Assembly (NCBI GenBank): GCA_022605955.1
Contig: JAKCOZ010000003.1
Location: forward strand, 63,079,439-63,143,438
From: Rallus limicola
Lineage: Eukaryota; Chordata; Aves; Gruiformes; Rallidae
Direction: 5' to 3'
Length of the DNA: 64,000 bases
Below are positions 12,181 to 25,640 of the stretch, piece by piece. A program made the position numbers and the translations under genes. Under the pieces are notes generated by a model. That model was not told where the DNA came from. It saw nothing but the letters and a program-made list of their open reading frames with translations, and made no database searches. The first letter of the stretch is position 1, and every line of letters starts with the position of its first letter.

Positions 12181-14202
12181 GATTGCTGGCTTTGCAGATG
12201 TAAAGCCTCGTGGCAAAATTTAACTTATACACATTGGTCCTTGCTGTGATGCCAGATAAAGTTCAGAGAAATGCTTTCAAGCTGTGGAACAACCTCAGGT
12301 CTATTACTGATTCGAATGGCTTGTTTATCACGAGGCAAATTACCTAGCACTAATCACTGAAGTTGAAGTCTTCTGTATTTAGTACCTTTTTAATTGGCTT
12401 CCCCCTGTTATATGTTTGGACTCCTTTAACAAGCATACACACATACTTGTAAAGTGTTTTTTTCCATCTTTGGGGATCACCAGGGCACGATGTCAAGTTT
12501 CTTAATCCTAGTTAGCTCTGGACTTAGCTGCCTCTGTCCTTGCATCTGCTGGATCTTCCTATCTGTTGCTGACCTGAGATTTCTGTTTCAGACTTTATGT
12601 TTTTATTAGGAAACAATTATGTAGCATCTTGCAAAACTAAAACAAGGAATGCTAACACTGATTTTTGCAGTGCAATTTATTAAAATATTTACCTTACTGT
12701 GTCAGAGTGCTGAGCAAGCCTGGGTGTCTACTGTCTGTGTGCAATACCTGTTGTGTCAGTGTGAATCGATCCCTCTCTGCAGCTACTTGAGCTCTGGCTA
12801 AGCCATGCAGTGAGGGAAGGGGGAACAAAGTCAACAAGATGACATCTCGAGGCATGAAACTTGGTATTATTTAGCCACATACCTTAAGGTGGCCATTAGG
12901 TCAGAAAACAGCAGTGCTGGATACTGTATATGGAATCGTGTCCTCTGAAAACTTCCTGATAGTCAGATGTTAATCTGTTGCTACAGAAATTTATTTTTTT
13001 TTCTTATGCCTTGATCTGCCTTGCCTATTTAATACAATATTTAAATTGTATGTTCTTCAGGATGAGACTTTCTCCAAGCACACCTCAGTGCTTGTGCTGA
13101 TGTGGGCCTTTGGTCTCCCTATAAAGTCTCCCTGTACCACTGGGATTGGTGGGTGTATCTGAGGGATGGTGTAACTTGTGATAGTGTCCCTCCATGGCAA
13201 CACAGGCAGCTGTACCCGATTCTGGTGTTGTCTTGTTCAATTGCCTTTGTTGTCTTAGATATTTATTTATTGATTTGGAAGATAAAATGGTTAATCAGCA
13301 AACCGTTTCCAGGCTGGAATGGTGGAAGGCTTTACTGCCCTCAGGACTACTCACTACTGTGAGTGCAGTGAGTTTGGAAAGGGTGTGTTCCACTTTTCCT
13401 TTCTCCCGCAGATATTTTCTAATGGGTAGAAGAGCATTGTTAACCTTGTGCCATCACTTCACAAAGTGAAAGGGGCAGTTCTGCTCTTTACAGGATAGAA
13501 GCTTAGGCAATGAGATTTTATTCTCTTACTGTGGCTTTTTGTCTCCTATTTCTGTTTGCCCCTTAATTTTTTATTCCTGTGCTTTAGCAGGTGTTTGTGT
13601 CTTGTAGCTAAACTTTTTTAGTTTTACCAGCAAAACTTTAAGCAGACGAAGCAATCCTCAAGTCTTAGATCTTTTCAGCAGTAAATTGTTTTTATTGGTG
13701 TCACCAGCAGCTATGTCAATTTGTACTAAAATCTAACAACTTGTCTAGTTAAAAAGCACTGGAGTACAGAAATGTATGTTTCCCTTTCTGCCCTAGAAAA
13801 TTTTGCTTTTGGGCTGGGAAACTGAACTAGATTGTATCCATTGCATTCTGCAATATTGGGCACTTCTCTGCATTTCTGTTTAGAGTCTTCCTCTTCACAC
13901 CCTTTCTGAAATACATCTCCACTGAAACAAAGAACTATTTTTCCCTTTGTATCTCTTTGGGGGACATAGCATCTGCATGATATTGGATAGCATGCATAGC
14001 TTTCGATATGTAAAAGGAAAGCAGAGAAAGGAAAATTATTTTAGCTATAGAATCTGTACTTTTCCACAGGCTGATTTTTCTGTGTAGTGTTTGTTTTTCA
14101 GTAGGCTTTCTAATGTAGCTTCTTAGGGATTCAGAATCTGGAACTTCTTCCCTTGAGGGAAGACTCTTCCCTACAATCGAATAGAGCAATTAATTAATAT
14201 TA

Positions 14203-14264
14203 GTGAAGCGCTTTGAAGATGTGAAGTACTATATAAATGTTAAGTATTATGAATATTAGTATTA
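14203..14264 (+). repeat. Ancient L2/MIR-type retroposon tail
   Basis: The words 'gtgaagcgctttgaagatg' and 'actatataaatgttaagtat' followed by TATTA repeats match the shared 3' end of ancient amniote L2 LINEs and their SINE partners. Only the tail is recognisable; the body is lost. Confidence 0.5.
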
Positions 14265-16392
14265 CTCAATTCATAAAGATTTCTTTCATGATTATCAACC
14301 TAGATTTCCCTTTGCTTACTTTCATCCCATTACTACTTGAACCAGCCTCAACCGTATTTTTTCATTCTTAGTGTTTACACTTTCAAAATGTAGACTGCTA
14401 TATTTCCCCACTCCCTTCATGTTTTAGTTGTCTCTTTCTCAAGCAGAAATATACTGCTATTTGAATTTTCTCAAATGAGTCTTTAATCCACTTTAGATCA
14501 TTCCTATACCAAGTTAACCAAATTCAAAGTAGTATTTTAGCATTACCATTTAGAAGACATCTGTAATTGCTTTGGGGGTAGCTCTCCTTGCAAGCTCACA
14601 TCTAGTTTGGTTTTTGCTATTCTTTGCTACTCCACGTCCTCTCCACTGGTGCCAGGATTAGATTATTGCACCACATATGAGCTTTTTTTTTTTTAAAGGG
14701 TGAATGTCTATTCTTTTTTCATGTTTCCTGCTTCTCTAGATCATCTGCAAGGTCTCCAGTCTCATACTGTCTTCCAACACCTGCAAATCTAATTAATTTG
14801 CTGTCATTTGTATCACCCCAGTTCTCTATGACTTTTCATAAATAATTACAAGTCACTTCATAAATTCATTAACTAATTCCCTTTAGCCCTGAAATATATA
14901 TCCTTCAAACTAAAGAACTTGTATCTTCTTTATTTCCCCCTGATAATTTCTTTTCATCAGCTTTATGTAGGCAGGTATTATACATCAACATTGTCTTCAT
15001 TATCACCTTCTTGCCAATATTCCTTTTATTTTTTCTCGTAGTCTGTTTTAAGATTATTAGTAGCTTGGTCATTTTGGGATCATTATTGATTTAATCTTCT
15101 TCGTATATTCATAGACCTGCTTTCTCTGTGGTGTTTCTTCTCCCTCAATCGACTTGCACACCTTTTTCAAGATGTATTTTTAAACATTTTTTTGCATAGA
15201 TATGCACTTATTCAGGATTTCTTGCTACCCCTGTTTTATGTCTGTGCAGCCTAACAGCCTCAGTATATTCCTACTTAGTTTCCTTTCTTGTTTTCCATTT
15301 CTAGCCCTGGTAATATTTTGAAACTTGAGTATTTGAACAGTCCCCTTGAGGCTGTATTGGCCACTTCTGAGTCCATATATTTTCTTTTTCAGAGAAATAC
15401 ATCTACTTTGCTATGAATGTAGTATGTTGACAGTATGCCAGCCTTTTCTCGTATTAGGAATTGAATATATTCTCCCATGCTCACCAGGTTTTTATTACTT
15501 TGGTATTAGTTTCTTAAAATCCAGCTGCCTCATTCCACTGTCACGTGAAATGATTTCTAAATATCTCTTATTCGATCATAAAGACAAAAGTCTAAGCAAA
15601 AGGCTTCTAGTCTTTATATGCATACACACTCTTCTCATCATGGATTGGCACATTATCAAGTTACCAGGGTCACACAATCAACATATATCCCCATGATATT
15701 TCTAAGAGTTGCTTCACTGATAATTAACTCTTTGCTGGGCGAGATTTTTTTTCACTGCGTGGTACTAAAGCACAATGCATTATAGCAAGGTAGTAAGAGC
15801 CTATTGCTTTTGTTAGCTGCTCTAGAATACACCTTAAAGCATTCAGGTTTACTAGACTCTATGTATTTGTATACATCTTAACCCAGTGCTGTATTTTAAG
15901 TAAGTTTAATCCTATGTAAATTTTCTGCTGAAGCTGGAATTAGAACCTTGTTGTTTTGCTTCATGTTTCAGCATGGATGGTAGATACAATGTTCCTGTTT
16001 GCAGAGCTGAAAAATATTTAGGCATAACAGAGTTACTTAGAGCTAAACACTGATCTGACTTTCAATTTTGCTGAGACTTCTAGTTTTCCCTATACTTAGT
16101 GTTTAGTTAAGGGATGTTGGTTGGACAGAGCTAATTAGCCTAGATTAAAAAAAGCTCAAATCCACAGGCTTTTGTGTAGCACATCAGATTACTCCTAATT
16201 TGCTTGTATCCCACATAAAGATAATTGGAATAAGTTGTCTTACTAAATATTAGCTATAAAACCCACTTCTCAGGTAGGTGAGTGAAGGGTGGAAGATGGG
16301 TGGAAAATTGGCTGGACTTCCAGCCTCAAAGGGTTGTCATCAGTCCAGCTGACAGATGGTTTCTAGTGGTTAGCTGCTTATCATTAACAGCC

Positions 16393-17215
16393 TGGACAGG
16401 ATGCACCTTCAGCAAGTTTGCAGACAGGACCTACTAGGGAAGCAGTCGATATGCTGGAGGGTAGAGCCCAGTATGCAAGGGACCTTAACAGGCTGGGAAA
16501 ATTGTTTGACAGAAACCTGCTAAGGTTCAACAAAGAGGAATGCCAGTTCCTTCAACTGTGTTAGACTGATCTCACGTAACAGGACCAAGCAAGCAGTTTT
16601 GCCAGAAAAAAAATGGGTGCCCTTCTGAACAGCAAGTTGAGCATGAGACAGATCATGGGATGGGGTACCCAGACCTCATACTGGGCCACAGTAGCAAAAC
16701 TGTGCACATCAGGTTCATGAAGTGACACTTTGTCTCTGATCTCCTCTGGTGAGAGGGTGTCTGTAGGGTGAGATGTCTGGTTTGGTGCTCCACAGTGCAA
16801 GGAGAACCAGGACAATTGGGGCTGGTGCATATGATCTACTGGAAGACACTGATAAAGTGGATGCATTCAGCCTGAAGAAGAGAAGATTCAGCAGAGATCT
16901 TCCTGCTTTCTTCAACTACCTACGGGAGAGGGTGTGATGAGAGGCAATGAGTTTGTCCTTGGAAGTCATCAGCAACAGAGCCAGAGGCAAAGGAAATAAG
17001 TTATTATTTAGAAAATACTGATTAGATGTAAAGAAAAATCACTGTGAGGGTGGTCAAACACTAGAACCACACAAGATGCTTGTAGAGGTTGGCTCGCCAT
17101 CTGTGCAGACACCCAAAACCTAACCAGACAAGTGCTTTAAGCCTGACCTTGTTGGCCCGTGTTTGAATGGAGAATTGACTATACGACCTCCAGACTTTAC
17201 CTTTCTACTTAGATT
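16393..17215 (+). mobile_element. Old CR1 LINE, sense
   Basis: Segments in CR1 ORF2 order are visible: 'agcaagtttgcagacaggac', 'ctgctaaggttcaacaaaga', then 'aagagaagattcagcagaga' and 'attagatgtaaagaaaaatc' near the 3' end. It is heavily diverged, with many indels, and the terminal repeat is not recognisable. The 101- and 66-residue minus-strand frames at 16561-16915 are shadows of this element. Confidence 0.65.
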
Positions 17216-17629
17216 ATTTTGTAATTCAAGAGTTAAGGACTACTAACAGTTCTGGTTTTTTGAAAGCAAAATACTGTTATAGTGATGTTTACACTTGTAA
17301 AACTAAAATCTGCATGACCAGTAAATCATGAGAACTGCATCTGAAACAAGCTGAATCCTTTGGTCCACTGCAAGGAGTTATCACAGTGCAAGTTTGTCAA
17401 ACTTTGTGCAGTAAGATGAAGGCTGTAGAGTGTGACTGATTCTACAGATTGGATTCTACATGAACCTACATTGTATGCTGTGCATAGTACTGTCAACTGT
17501 TCTTTGCCATTTCACTGTACATATATGTGGCACTCAAAAAATGTTGGAACTTTGGTCCCAGTGTTCTCTAATAATGCAAAATTATGAAACTTATTAGACT
17601 GTGATGTCTGATTTGTCTTCATTCCACAG

Positions 17630-17741
17630 GGAAAACTTCAGGACCTAAGAAGGATGCAGCCACATCTCCAGTGCTGATAGGTGGCAGCAACAGAGAGCTC
17701 GCAACCACAGCCATATCACCAATCCAGTGTGACACTTCAAG
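17630..17741 (+). CDS. KIAA1328: KIAA1328 (hinderin), second-last coding exon
   Basis: This 112-nt exon lies between 'attccacag' and the donor GTAAGC. Its first two bases complete a Gly codon begun in the exon ending at 10787, and its last two (AG) begin an Arg codon completed at 45234. The product starts GKTSGPKKDAATSPV and ends with ISPIQCDTSR. The KDA-TSP spacing and the TSR at the junction match what I recall of mammalian hinderin. It contains no stop in the used frame, while the other two frames give no matching product. It is Ser/Thr/Pro-rich and probably unstructured. It is too short to stand out as an ORF, and phase agreement on both sides is the main evidence. Confidence 0.87.
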
Positions 17742-20700
17742 GTAAGCCCCCAGGTAATCTCTGGTTTAAGATTCTGCAAATGAAACCATCAAATTCTCCT
17801 AGATCCTGGGAAATGGAAGAATGTCTATGATATTTCATATTACCACAAGCTGGATAATATAAACTAAAAACTGCCATATCCTTTTGACATTTATAGTAAG
17901 CCTTAAATTGCTTGTTAGAATAAGAAAAGCAGGAATATGCCAAGTTCTAACATTTTAATTTTACTTAGATTTTTGAACGGAAAGTATTTTATGTTCCAAG
18001 TCCTTACACATTAAATACATGTAAATAACTTTAATGGATGAAGTTAGCCCCCGTTAGGTCTTAAATCCACTTGAAGATTTTAATCCTCCTGTATTTGGCC
18101 CCACTCCCCCCCATTTTATCAAATGGCATTCCTTTTAAATGTTTTGTACTGGAGTTACTTTATGTTTAATGACAAGCAACAAAATCACATTAAGTCAGCA
18201 GTTCCTGATTGTACTATATATCTGCACTAAATGCACTGGGAAAGCAGCATTATCACTTATGCTCCAATGGAGAAACAGAAAGCAGCATTGTTGTTAGACT
18301 TACGAGTCTAAAAACAACCTGCCTTCTTTAGGCAGGATTACAATTCTAGCAAGTGCCTAGAAAACCAACATACAATCCTTGCTTTTCTTTATCATATCCC
18401 ACATGTTCTCATAATAAATTCTTTAGTTAAGCAACAAAGTAAATGCAGATTACAGTCTGAATTTGCTATATTTTACACTAGTAGTTAGATGACTTTGTGC
18501 AGTGGGATGACAAGAATGTATGACTGTTCATAAGAAGAGCTAAATGTTTCTTTGAGAATGAGAGGAGTTGAGTCAGATTTAATCTTCTCTTGGCCCAGTG
18601 GACTAGGAAAACCTGTGCTTGATATCATCCCTGTATTCTTGGCAGCAGCTGGCAGTTTATTTCTATCTTCTAAGAGAACTTGTGATATATAATAGGTGAA
18701 AAAAATGCTATCAATATTGACAAATTTGTACTTTCTTGCTGTAGAAACACTTTCTGAAGGAAAGGATGAGATTCTTGGAGGATTTAAGAACTGAGATAGA
18801 TTGGGCTCTGTTTCCCACAGGTAACTTTGTTTAAACAAGCAGAAACCACAAGATAGCCTAAGCATTTCTCTTAGAAGCATGGGTTACCTTTGCAAGCTGG
18901 TAATATCAGATAAAGAGTCTGTAAAGATACTGCTTGATACCGTCTAATAGTGATAAGTTGAGATTCTATTCAAGCACAAGGAGTAGAAGTAATTATTCAC
19001 ATCATACAACAACTGCTCAGAAAGAGGAATTTTATTCAGGAGGATTGATGGTCCATTCTTTTCCACAGAGGGGAGTAAAATAATTGTTGAAATATGCTGT
19101 TAGAAATCATATCAGATAAAGTGATCAGTAAAAGGAGACTGATTAGCTGTCATCCCTAAAGGTTTATTTTACCAGTTGATGTTGAATTTTGAAAAATCCT
19201 GTGTTTCTGGGGGTGCTGTCTCCCATGCTTCCTCACTTGCTTTCTCTCTGTTGGTGCTGTAAGTTTAATTGACCAGTTTAAGCAGCCATGTTGTGCTTTC
19301 CCTTACTCATGGCCTTCTCTAATTGAAAATGGTAAATGGACAAGTATTTCTGTGGAGACCTAAAGCTGATCCTATCCTTCATCAAAAAACCTGCTTGGGC
19401 AGCAGGTCAGTCTCAATTTATCACTGAATGGTTATAAGCTTAGACTGCAGGTTTAACTAACTAAATTAATCAATATTGAGAATTATTGCTGCTTTTGTGC
19501 CACTAAAGTTAGGGTTTGTCAGCATGTTCGTTATAATCTGTGATTTGGGGGGTGGGAGGGGGAGTTAACAGCTTAACCACAACAGTTGGCACGGACCTGA
19601 AACTTGCAGCACAAAGCCCTAGCCTAAGAGCAAATTTATTTATTCGGCAGTACGTGTAAACCTAATTACTTTTGACTATTTAAATTTATAGGACTAGATT
19701 CAACTCATGTTTGTGCCAGCTTTAACTAGCACAAACCCTGGCACCCAGCAGTAGCAGCAATGGAAAGCCTGCCAGGGAGAAGGTGTTGGAAAGCAACAGA
19801 AGCTCCCTGCCAGCATGAGGCATCAGGGTGCTAGCGCAGCTTCTGGGGAGGGCTGGCTGGATAAGCAGGCATGGCAGGTAGAAGATGCCTTGGCTTGATA
19901 GCATGTCTTGGCAGGGCTCAGCCGGAGGCTTCAGTGTGTTTTACAGCTCCCTCCTGCTTGAGGAAGAATTGCTGCAGTCCTATTTTCTTCCCTCTCTTGG
20001 AATGAATCACGTCTGGGACAAGAAATAAGTGTCCCTAGAAAGTAAAGAAAGGGGTGTACTTTGACAACCTTAGTGCCAGACCTGTGGAAGGACCAGACTT
20101 GCAGAATGAATGTACACAAGGTGTTTTCAGTGATATCTCTGAAAGTAAAATAGCTTCTCCTTATCTGGCATCCCGAGTTGGGCTAATAGTTGATTTTTTT
20201 GCCCATCATGCTTTTATGCATGCCTGTCACTGCTTTTTGTAATACAGCCAAGCATCGCATGTTTGGTTATCCAGTGTTCTTAAGCCAAGAGCCTACACCT
20301 GCATGAGGCCCTTGAAATTATGTTCACAGGAGGTTTGGAAAGCTTTCTTATTCCATGTGCTTATTTATCTAGACCAAAGTTGATACCTGTGGAAAAAAAA
20401 TCATAAGCAAGGCTGGGACTGGGCACATTTGACAGAATAAGTTTGTTTCTTTTCCCTGAAGCACAGTTCCTCTGACTCTTGCAAACACTACCTTTTTGGT
20501 GACCAGGGAGATCTTTTACAAAACAGTAGTTCTCCTATAAGAAAGAGTCCAGGTTTTGGCTACAAGGTAGAAAGGGGACATAGTGGAGTTTGTGTGCTTT
20601 CATGTGGTAATGAAGAAGTTTTTACATAAGCTACATCTTTCTTACCTTGGGTGTAATCAAGTACTGATTTCAGCAAAACAAGTGTTGTGTTGCAAAACAG

Positions 20701-23700
20701 AAGGTAAAGTCCTCTAAATCAAAGTATTAAGCTATTGTTGGTTGTTTTTTCTTAAAAGTGTTGTAAATCGTGCCTTGTGAAAGACCATTTAATTTGATTA
20801 CCGCCCTGGTGCAGTTGTCAGGCTCTCCCCACGCAGAAACAGTTGTAGTGTTGAGTTTGGCACAGTAAGTCCTATAACTGCAGATAATCAAGCACTTAAA
20901 AAGACACAGGCAAAGGTTGTTCTCCTCACCATGGAAACAGATAATTCTCCTGTAACATTTTTCACTTTGGGCATCTAAGAAGTGAATTTAAGAACAGTTA
21001 GGTAAATTAAGGTATTGAGTGATAGTCTGGTATTTCAGCATTAAGCCTATGTTTTCTTGTTGCAGTTTTAAATCAGAGCTTTAATGCTAGCTGAATGCAT
21101 TGTCTTGGAGTGAAGTTTCTTCTAGCCATTAAAATAAGTGATTTAGAAGTTCCTGCAGTATGAATACTATATTCGAGCTATATTATTATCTGTTAGACTA
21201 CAGTGGCCTGTTGGAGTTTTTATAAACAGATTGTATTGTGCAAATTTGTGTTAAGGGACGTTTTAAAAACAAAACTATTTACCCAATTGCCCAGCACATC
21301 TCAGGTGAATGTGTATTCAGGGACTTTTAAGCAAATTAATATCTGATGTAAAATATAATGTGCAGAGTTGTATACTTAATAATGCACACCGGAATAGTCT
21401 GGAGTAGATCTGTTATGCTGAGTGTTAGGAAATATGACAGTGATGAGATTTAAGCTTTTGCTTTACTTATGCAGTAGTTGCCTTTCAGATCTGTGCATAC
21501 TGGGTGCTTAAATATGGCTCTACTCCTAGTGCGATGAAGTTCCTTCTACTGTAGTGCAGAGCCTAAGCAAGCCGTGCCAGAGAGAGAGATTTGTTTTGTT
21601 TTTCCCCTTAGGATGAGGCACCATTCAAGAGGAGGGTGATGAGGAGAAAGCTTCCAGTCCAGATCTAACTTAGGGTACATTTGAAGGAATTAAAAGTGTG
21701 TCTGGAGTAGGGTGGTGAGTTCGTTGCTGAACGTATTAAGAGATGCAATTTTGCCTACTCCCTGAGAAAGCCAGCAGCACAAAAAGTCCAATATAGTTCC
21801 ATATGCAAGTGATAAAACCAGACGTTGGCAAATTAATCTCTCTTATTCACAGTGTAGGTTGTTAATTGTTCTCTCTGCTGGCTGTCGATATAATGTGAAA
21901 TTTTCATTCCCCATTCAAGATGGAAAAAGTTGTGGCTGAAAATGTTAACATTTGCATTTTTATTTGTTGATTTATTTAAAGGACAGCCTCTCTTACAGCA
22001 ATCCATCACTCAGTGACACCCCAAATATGAATAATGTATTGTAGACTTGCGGTTACAATGTGTAATAAGTGCCAGAGACAGTAGAAGAATGTTAACTATG
22101 TTGCAAATGTAATATTTATCGACTCATAGTTTATTGCTTTCGAGGTTCAATAATACTGACCATAGGACATTAATATCACTTATCTTGATTTTAGTTGGGC
22201 ACCTCTGTATGTAGAAATAACCCATCTATCTCATACTTACAAAATAAATGTGAATTTTACAGCACTTTGTAAGAAGTGCATTATAGGTTTCTTTGCTTAG
22301 TGCTCACAGTTCTCTTTTTCTGCCTTCTCATTTACTTATATCTGACATTGATCCCACTCCAATTGCCTGACCCAGATGGTGAGCATCTCAGCGCTCTTCT
22401 AGAGGCTTTATTTACGGGCTGCATTGTGATCTTGTGCTTCTGATGGTGTTTGGACCAGGTCTCTCCCCTGTTAAAGACCGGTATGAAAAGAGACTGTTAT
22501 TTTTTCTAGTGCTTCTTTCTGAAAAGGCAATGGCTGAGAGTCTGAAACAGAGATAACTTCTCTTTTGGAAAGACATGCATAACAAATCTAAGTCATAGCT
22601 CTTTTAGATTGTGGCTACCAGAAATAGAAGTGTTTAATTAGATCAACTGTTGTTTTATAGACTTGGCATTTATTTTACAGAGAAATTTTTAATCAATGAA
22701 TAGAAACACGTTAGAGCAATTTTGGAAGATTAGGAATTTAAAATTCAGGGATTTTGAGAACTAAAATTTTCTTGGTACTCTATATAAGGAAAAAATGCAG
22801 TAAGGCTATGCTATGGTAGGAAATCAATCTGTTGTAGTCGTTGCTATCTTCAGAACTTGCCTCCAGAGTTCTGGAGGAACCGATACTGAGTAGGCAAGCA
22901 CTAGCCCTTACGTGTGCTGTTTGGTTACGACCACTAAAAGCATTGAAGTCTCAGGGGTGAAATGCAGATGTGAACCCAAGACTGGGAGCAAAACCAAATT
23001 TAGCAGTGGGAGAATTGTGTCAAAATCAGATTTCACCTGTGAAGCCTGGCTCTTGGGAAAGTGGGAAGTGGGTTCAGCCATGAAAACGATAAGCCTTGAT
23101 TATATTTTGCGTTGTAGACATCAAGTAAATTTTGAAATGACATTCTGTATTTACATCTGAGGTTATCAAATTTAACACATCATCAGCTTCTTTTTCTTTA
23201 CTGTGTGTAACAGGAACAACTATTTGTGTCAAGCAGCCTACCTAATAGCTGCTTTGCAGTAACAGTTTTGGTGTGTCCGTTGCTGACAATGAAAATCATA
23301 TTGGGAAATTCTGAATTGCAGTGCAAAAGGATTAATGTTAATTAGCAACTGTTGGCTGTAATTGTCACCCTCATTAAAATGCAGAATTATGTATTTCTTA
23401 GTTATAAATAACCTTTCTAATTGTGCTTGATGTATGCCAGTTTAATCAAAAAGTACACTTGCAAACAGACAGATATTTGCATTAATCTAGCACTGGATCT
23501 TTGAGTCTTTTTTGATCATCTTTTATTCCAAAGTTGACTAGTTGGGGGAGGTCTATTACAGCTACATATCCTTTACACATTTTTTTATTCAGCTCTGTGG
23601 ATCTGACAGGATTTTGTATTAAAATGAGGGGAAATGTCTTCTGGGAATGTTCAGTGCAACAGAAAACGTGTCAGTTTTGAAGTAGTTGGCAAGGTTTCCA

Positions 23701-24440
23701 TCATTCAGTGGTATGACAATAACTTGATTGTAGTTTGAAAGTAATAATAAGCAAAGGAAAATAGAGTACAAATCATATTATGAAGCTGACTTAACTCTTT
23801 AAGTCTGCTTCTTGCCATCATTTTCATTGTTATCTTAATTACTTTTTTTAACTTTTCCCCCTGTGCTTTTGCAGGTTCTCAAATGCCACATTAATTCTTA
23901 AGTGAATGTTGGTTCCTTGGATGTGATTCCTGTTTGCACTTATTATCACAGAAATTAAAACTTAGTCTCAAAGCACTTTTTAAAAAATATTTTCAGATCC
24001 CTTCTGTGCTGTGCTTTGCCTGTTTGTCAGAAAGCCTGATCTGGCTATCTTTTCTTACTCCACTGATACTCTGAGTGTTCTGTATTGTAGTTTTTAAAAA
24101 TTTCATTGGAATTACTGTGATCACAATTTCTACAGAGCTTGGCAAATTAAGATCAGTTTGTCTTTTTGCAGTTCTCTAAGGAACCTCTCTGCATGGTTCT
24201 CTTCCTCATGCTATAGTCACTTGTCTGCTCCTTCTCCTTCAGAGAAGTTCTTTGGTTTTTTGGGTTGAGGTTGGGGTTGTGGTTTTTTTTTTAGTAGATT
24301 GGTTGAACTGAATAATAATAATATATACAGAATAATCACATCTTACTTTAAGAAGCCGTTCTCCCAAAAGATGGCTCTGTCATACTCTCATCAGGTTGCT
24401 TATGCATTAATACATTCCCCTCTTTCTCCCTCCTTCACCT

Positions 24441-24530
24441 GTCTGGACTTTTCAGGCTGTAAACTCTTCAGGGCAGGATCCTGGCACGCTGCATCTCTGT
24501 GCCTGATTAGTTCATGTAATAACAATGATT
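24441..24530 (+). repeat. Ancient L2/MIR-like 3' segment
   Basis: 'ggctgtaaactcttcaggg' followed by 'caggatcctgg' and, further on, 'taataacaatgatta' follows the well-known order (turn to 'gtaaactc-ttcagggcagg', then a short tail of TAATAA type) of L2-related retroposons in amniotes. It is short and worn, and the exact family is unclear. Confidence 0.45.
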
Positions 24531-25319
24531 AACTCTGATGCTAGCATAGTTAGGGTGGAATTCATCTTGCTTATCTTGAGACACCTGAACTAGTTACCCT
24601 CAGCTCCTTTTACAGTTGATGACTTATTTTAGGATCAGCTAAATCACCTTTTGGTGAGACCTGTCTTCCTGTGGATTGTAAAATAAACCTAGAGTAACAT
24701 GCACTGACACCTTATCCCTTTTGTAGATGAATATGTAGAACTAAAAATAAGTTGTTTGTCATTCATTTTTGATAGTGGATTGGTGGTAAATGCAGTATTA
24801 ACCTATGTGCTGCATGGTCAGTAGTTTGTTATTAACACAGCTGTAATGGTCTCATTATAAATCAAAGGGCTTAGGTACCACATGCTCTCTAAGAGGGTGT
24901 GGGCATGTGTGGTTGTGAATATACAGCATCTTCCTTGGTGGAAGGTGAGCCTGTGGTATGTAATGTGTTTAAGAAAAGTGGTGGTGGTGGAAATCTGGAA
25001 AGGATCATTTAAAAAGTGACATGCAGTGGTGAAACTGCAGCAGAAAGATAGGCAACCAGGATATTAGAGCATTTCTGAGGCCTGAGCAGGGCCTTGCACC
25101 AGTCATTTCCCATCTCTGCTAGTCAAACATGGCATGCATCCGGAGATGGTCTCAGCAGACAGACACAGCTCTGTCTTCTCAATTATTTCCAGCTGATGAG
25201 CTGCCTACTTAAAAAAGGAATTCTTGCCTCTCTGTCACTGAAGGACATTAACCAGTGCTTTTTACTATTTAATTTGCCCCATTTCCAGTTTTTAATGTAC
25301 TTTTTTTTCCCTTCATGAT

Positions 25320-25640
25320 ATTCTAATTCTCTGCCTCACTAAAGATTTCCAGCTTTTGTTTTTACTACCATGAATAATATAGTAGCATCGGTGAATGTCG
25401 TCTCATTATTTGTCCTTTCTCTAGGCCACTTATGAATGCATTAAAGAGTTCAGGCCCTAACAGATTTCTGTGAGGCTCCACCAGTGACCTCCCTGGCCAC
25501 TTTACAGCAGACCAATTTTAATGTTTTCTCTTTATTTCCTGCCTTTTAACAAGTTATCTATCCATTAATGGATTTGCCTCTTAGTTTATGGCAACATTCA
25601 AGTTTTTGGTGATAGTTTTGTTGGGAAGCTTTTGGAACTT
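25320..25640 (-). mobile_element. Old CR1/L3-type LINE fragment, antisense
   Basis: 'tctgtgaggctccaccagtg' and the surrounding sequence correspond to the same part of CR1 as 61800-61870 in this window ('cctggggcacaccactggct'). 'aacaagttatctatccatta' follows at the expected place. It is strongly diverged, AT-rich, and has neither tail nor intact frame. Confidence 0.5.

Larger units (their letters stand above)
10788..17629 (+). other. KIAA1328: KIAA1328 intron, 6.8 kb
   Basis: The intron runs from donor GTAAGG to acceptor 'cttcattccacag' and interrupts a codon after its first base. It is AT-rich and holds a pyrimidine tract (about 11838-11886), an isolated CpG-rich patch (about 12108-12180), an L2/MIR-like tail (14203-14264) and an old CR1 (16393-17215). 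The rest shows no gene. Confidence 0.8.

Noticed and set aside
14740..15130. Possible antisense old CR1/L3 fragment
   Set aside because: Only 'catctgcaag' and 'aatttgctgtcatttgta' resemble the family and the rest does not follow, so it was not listed as a feature.
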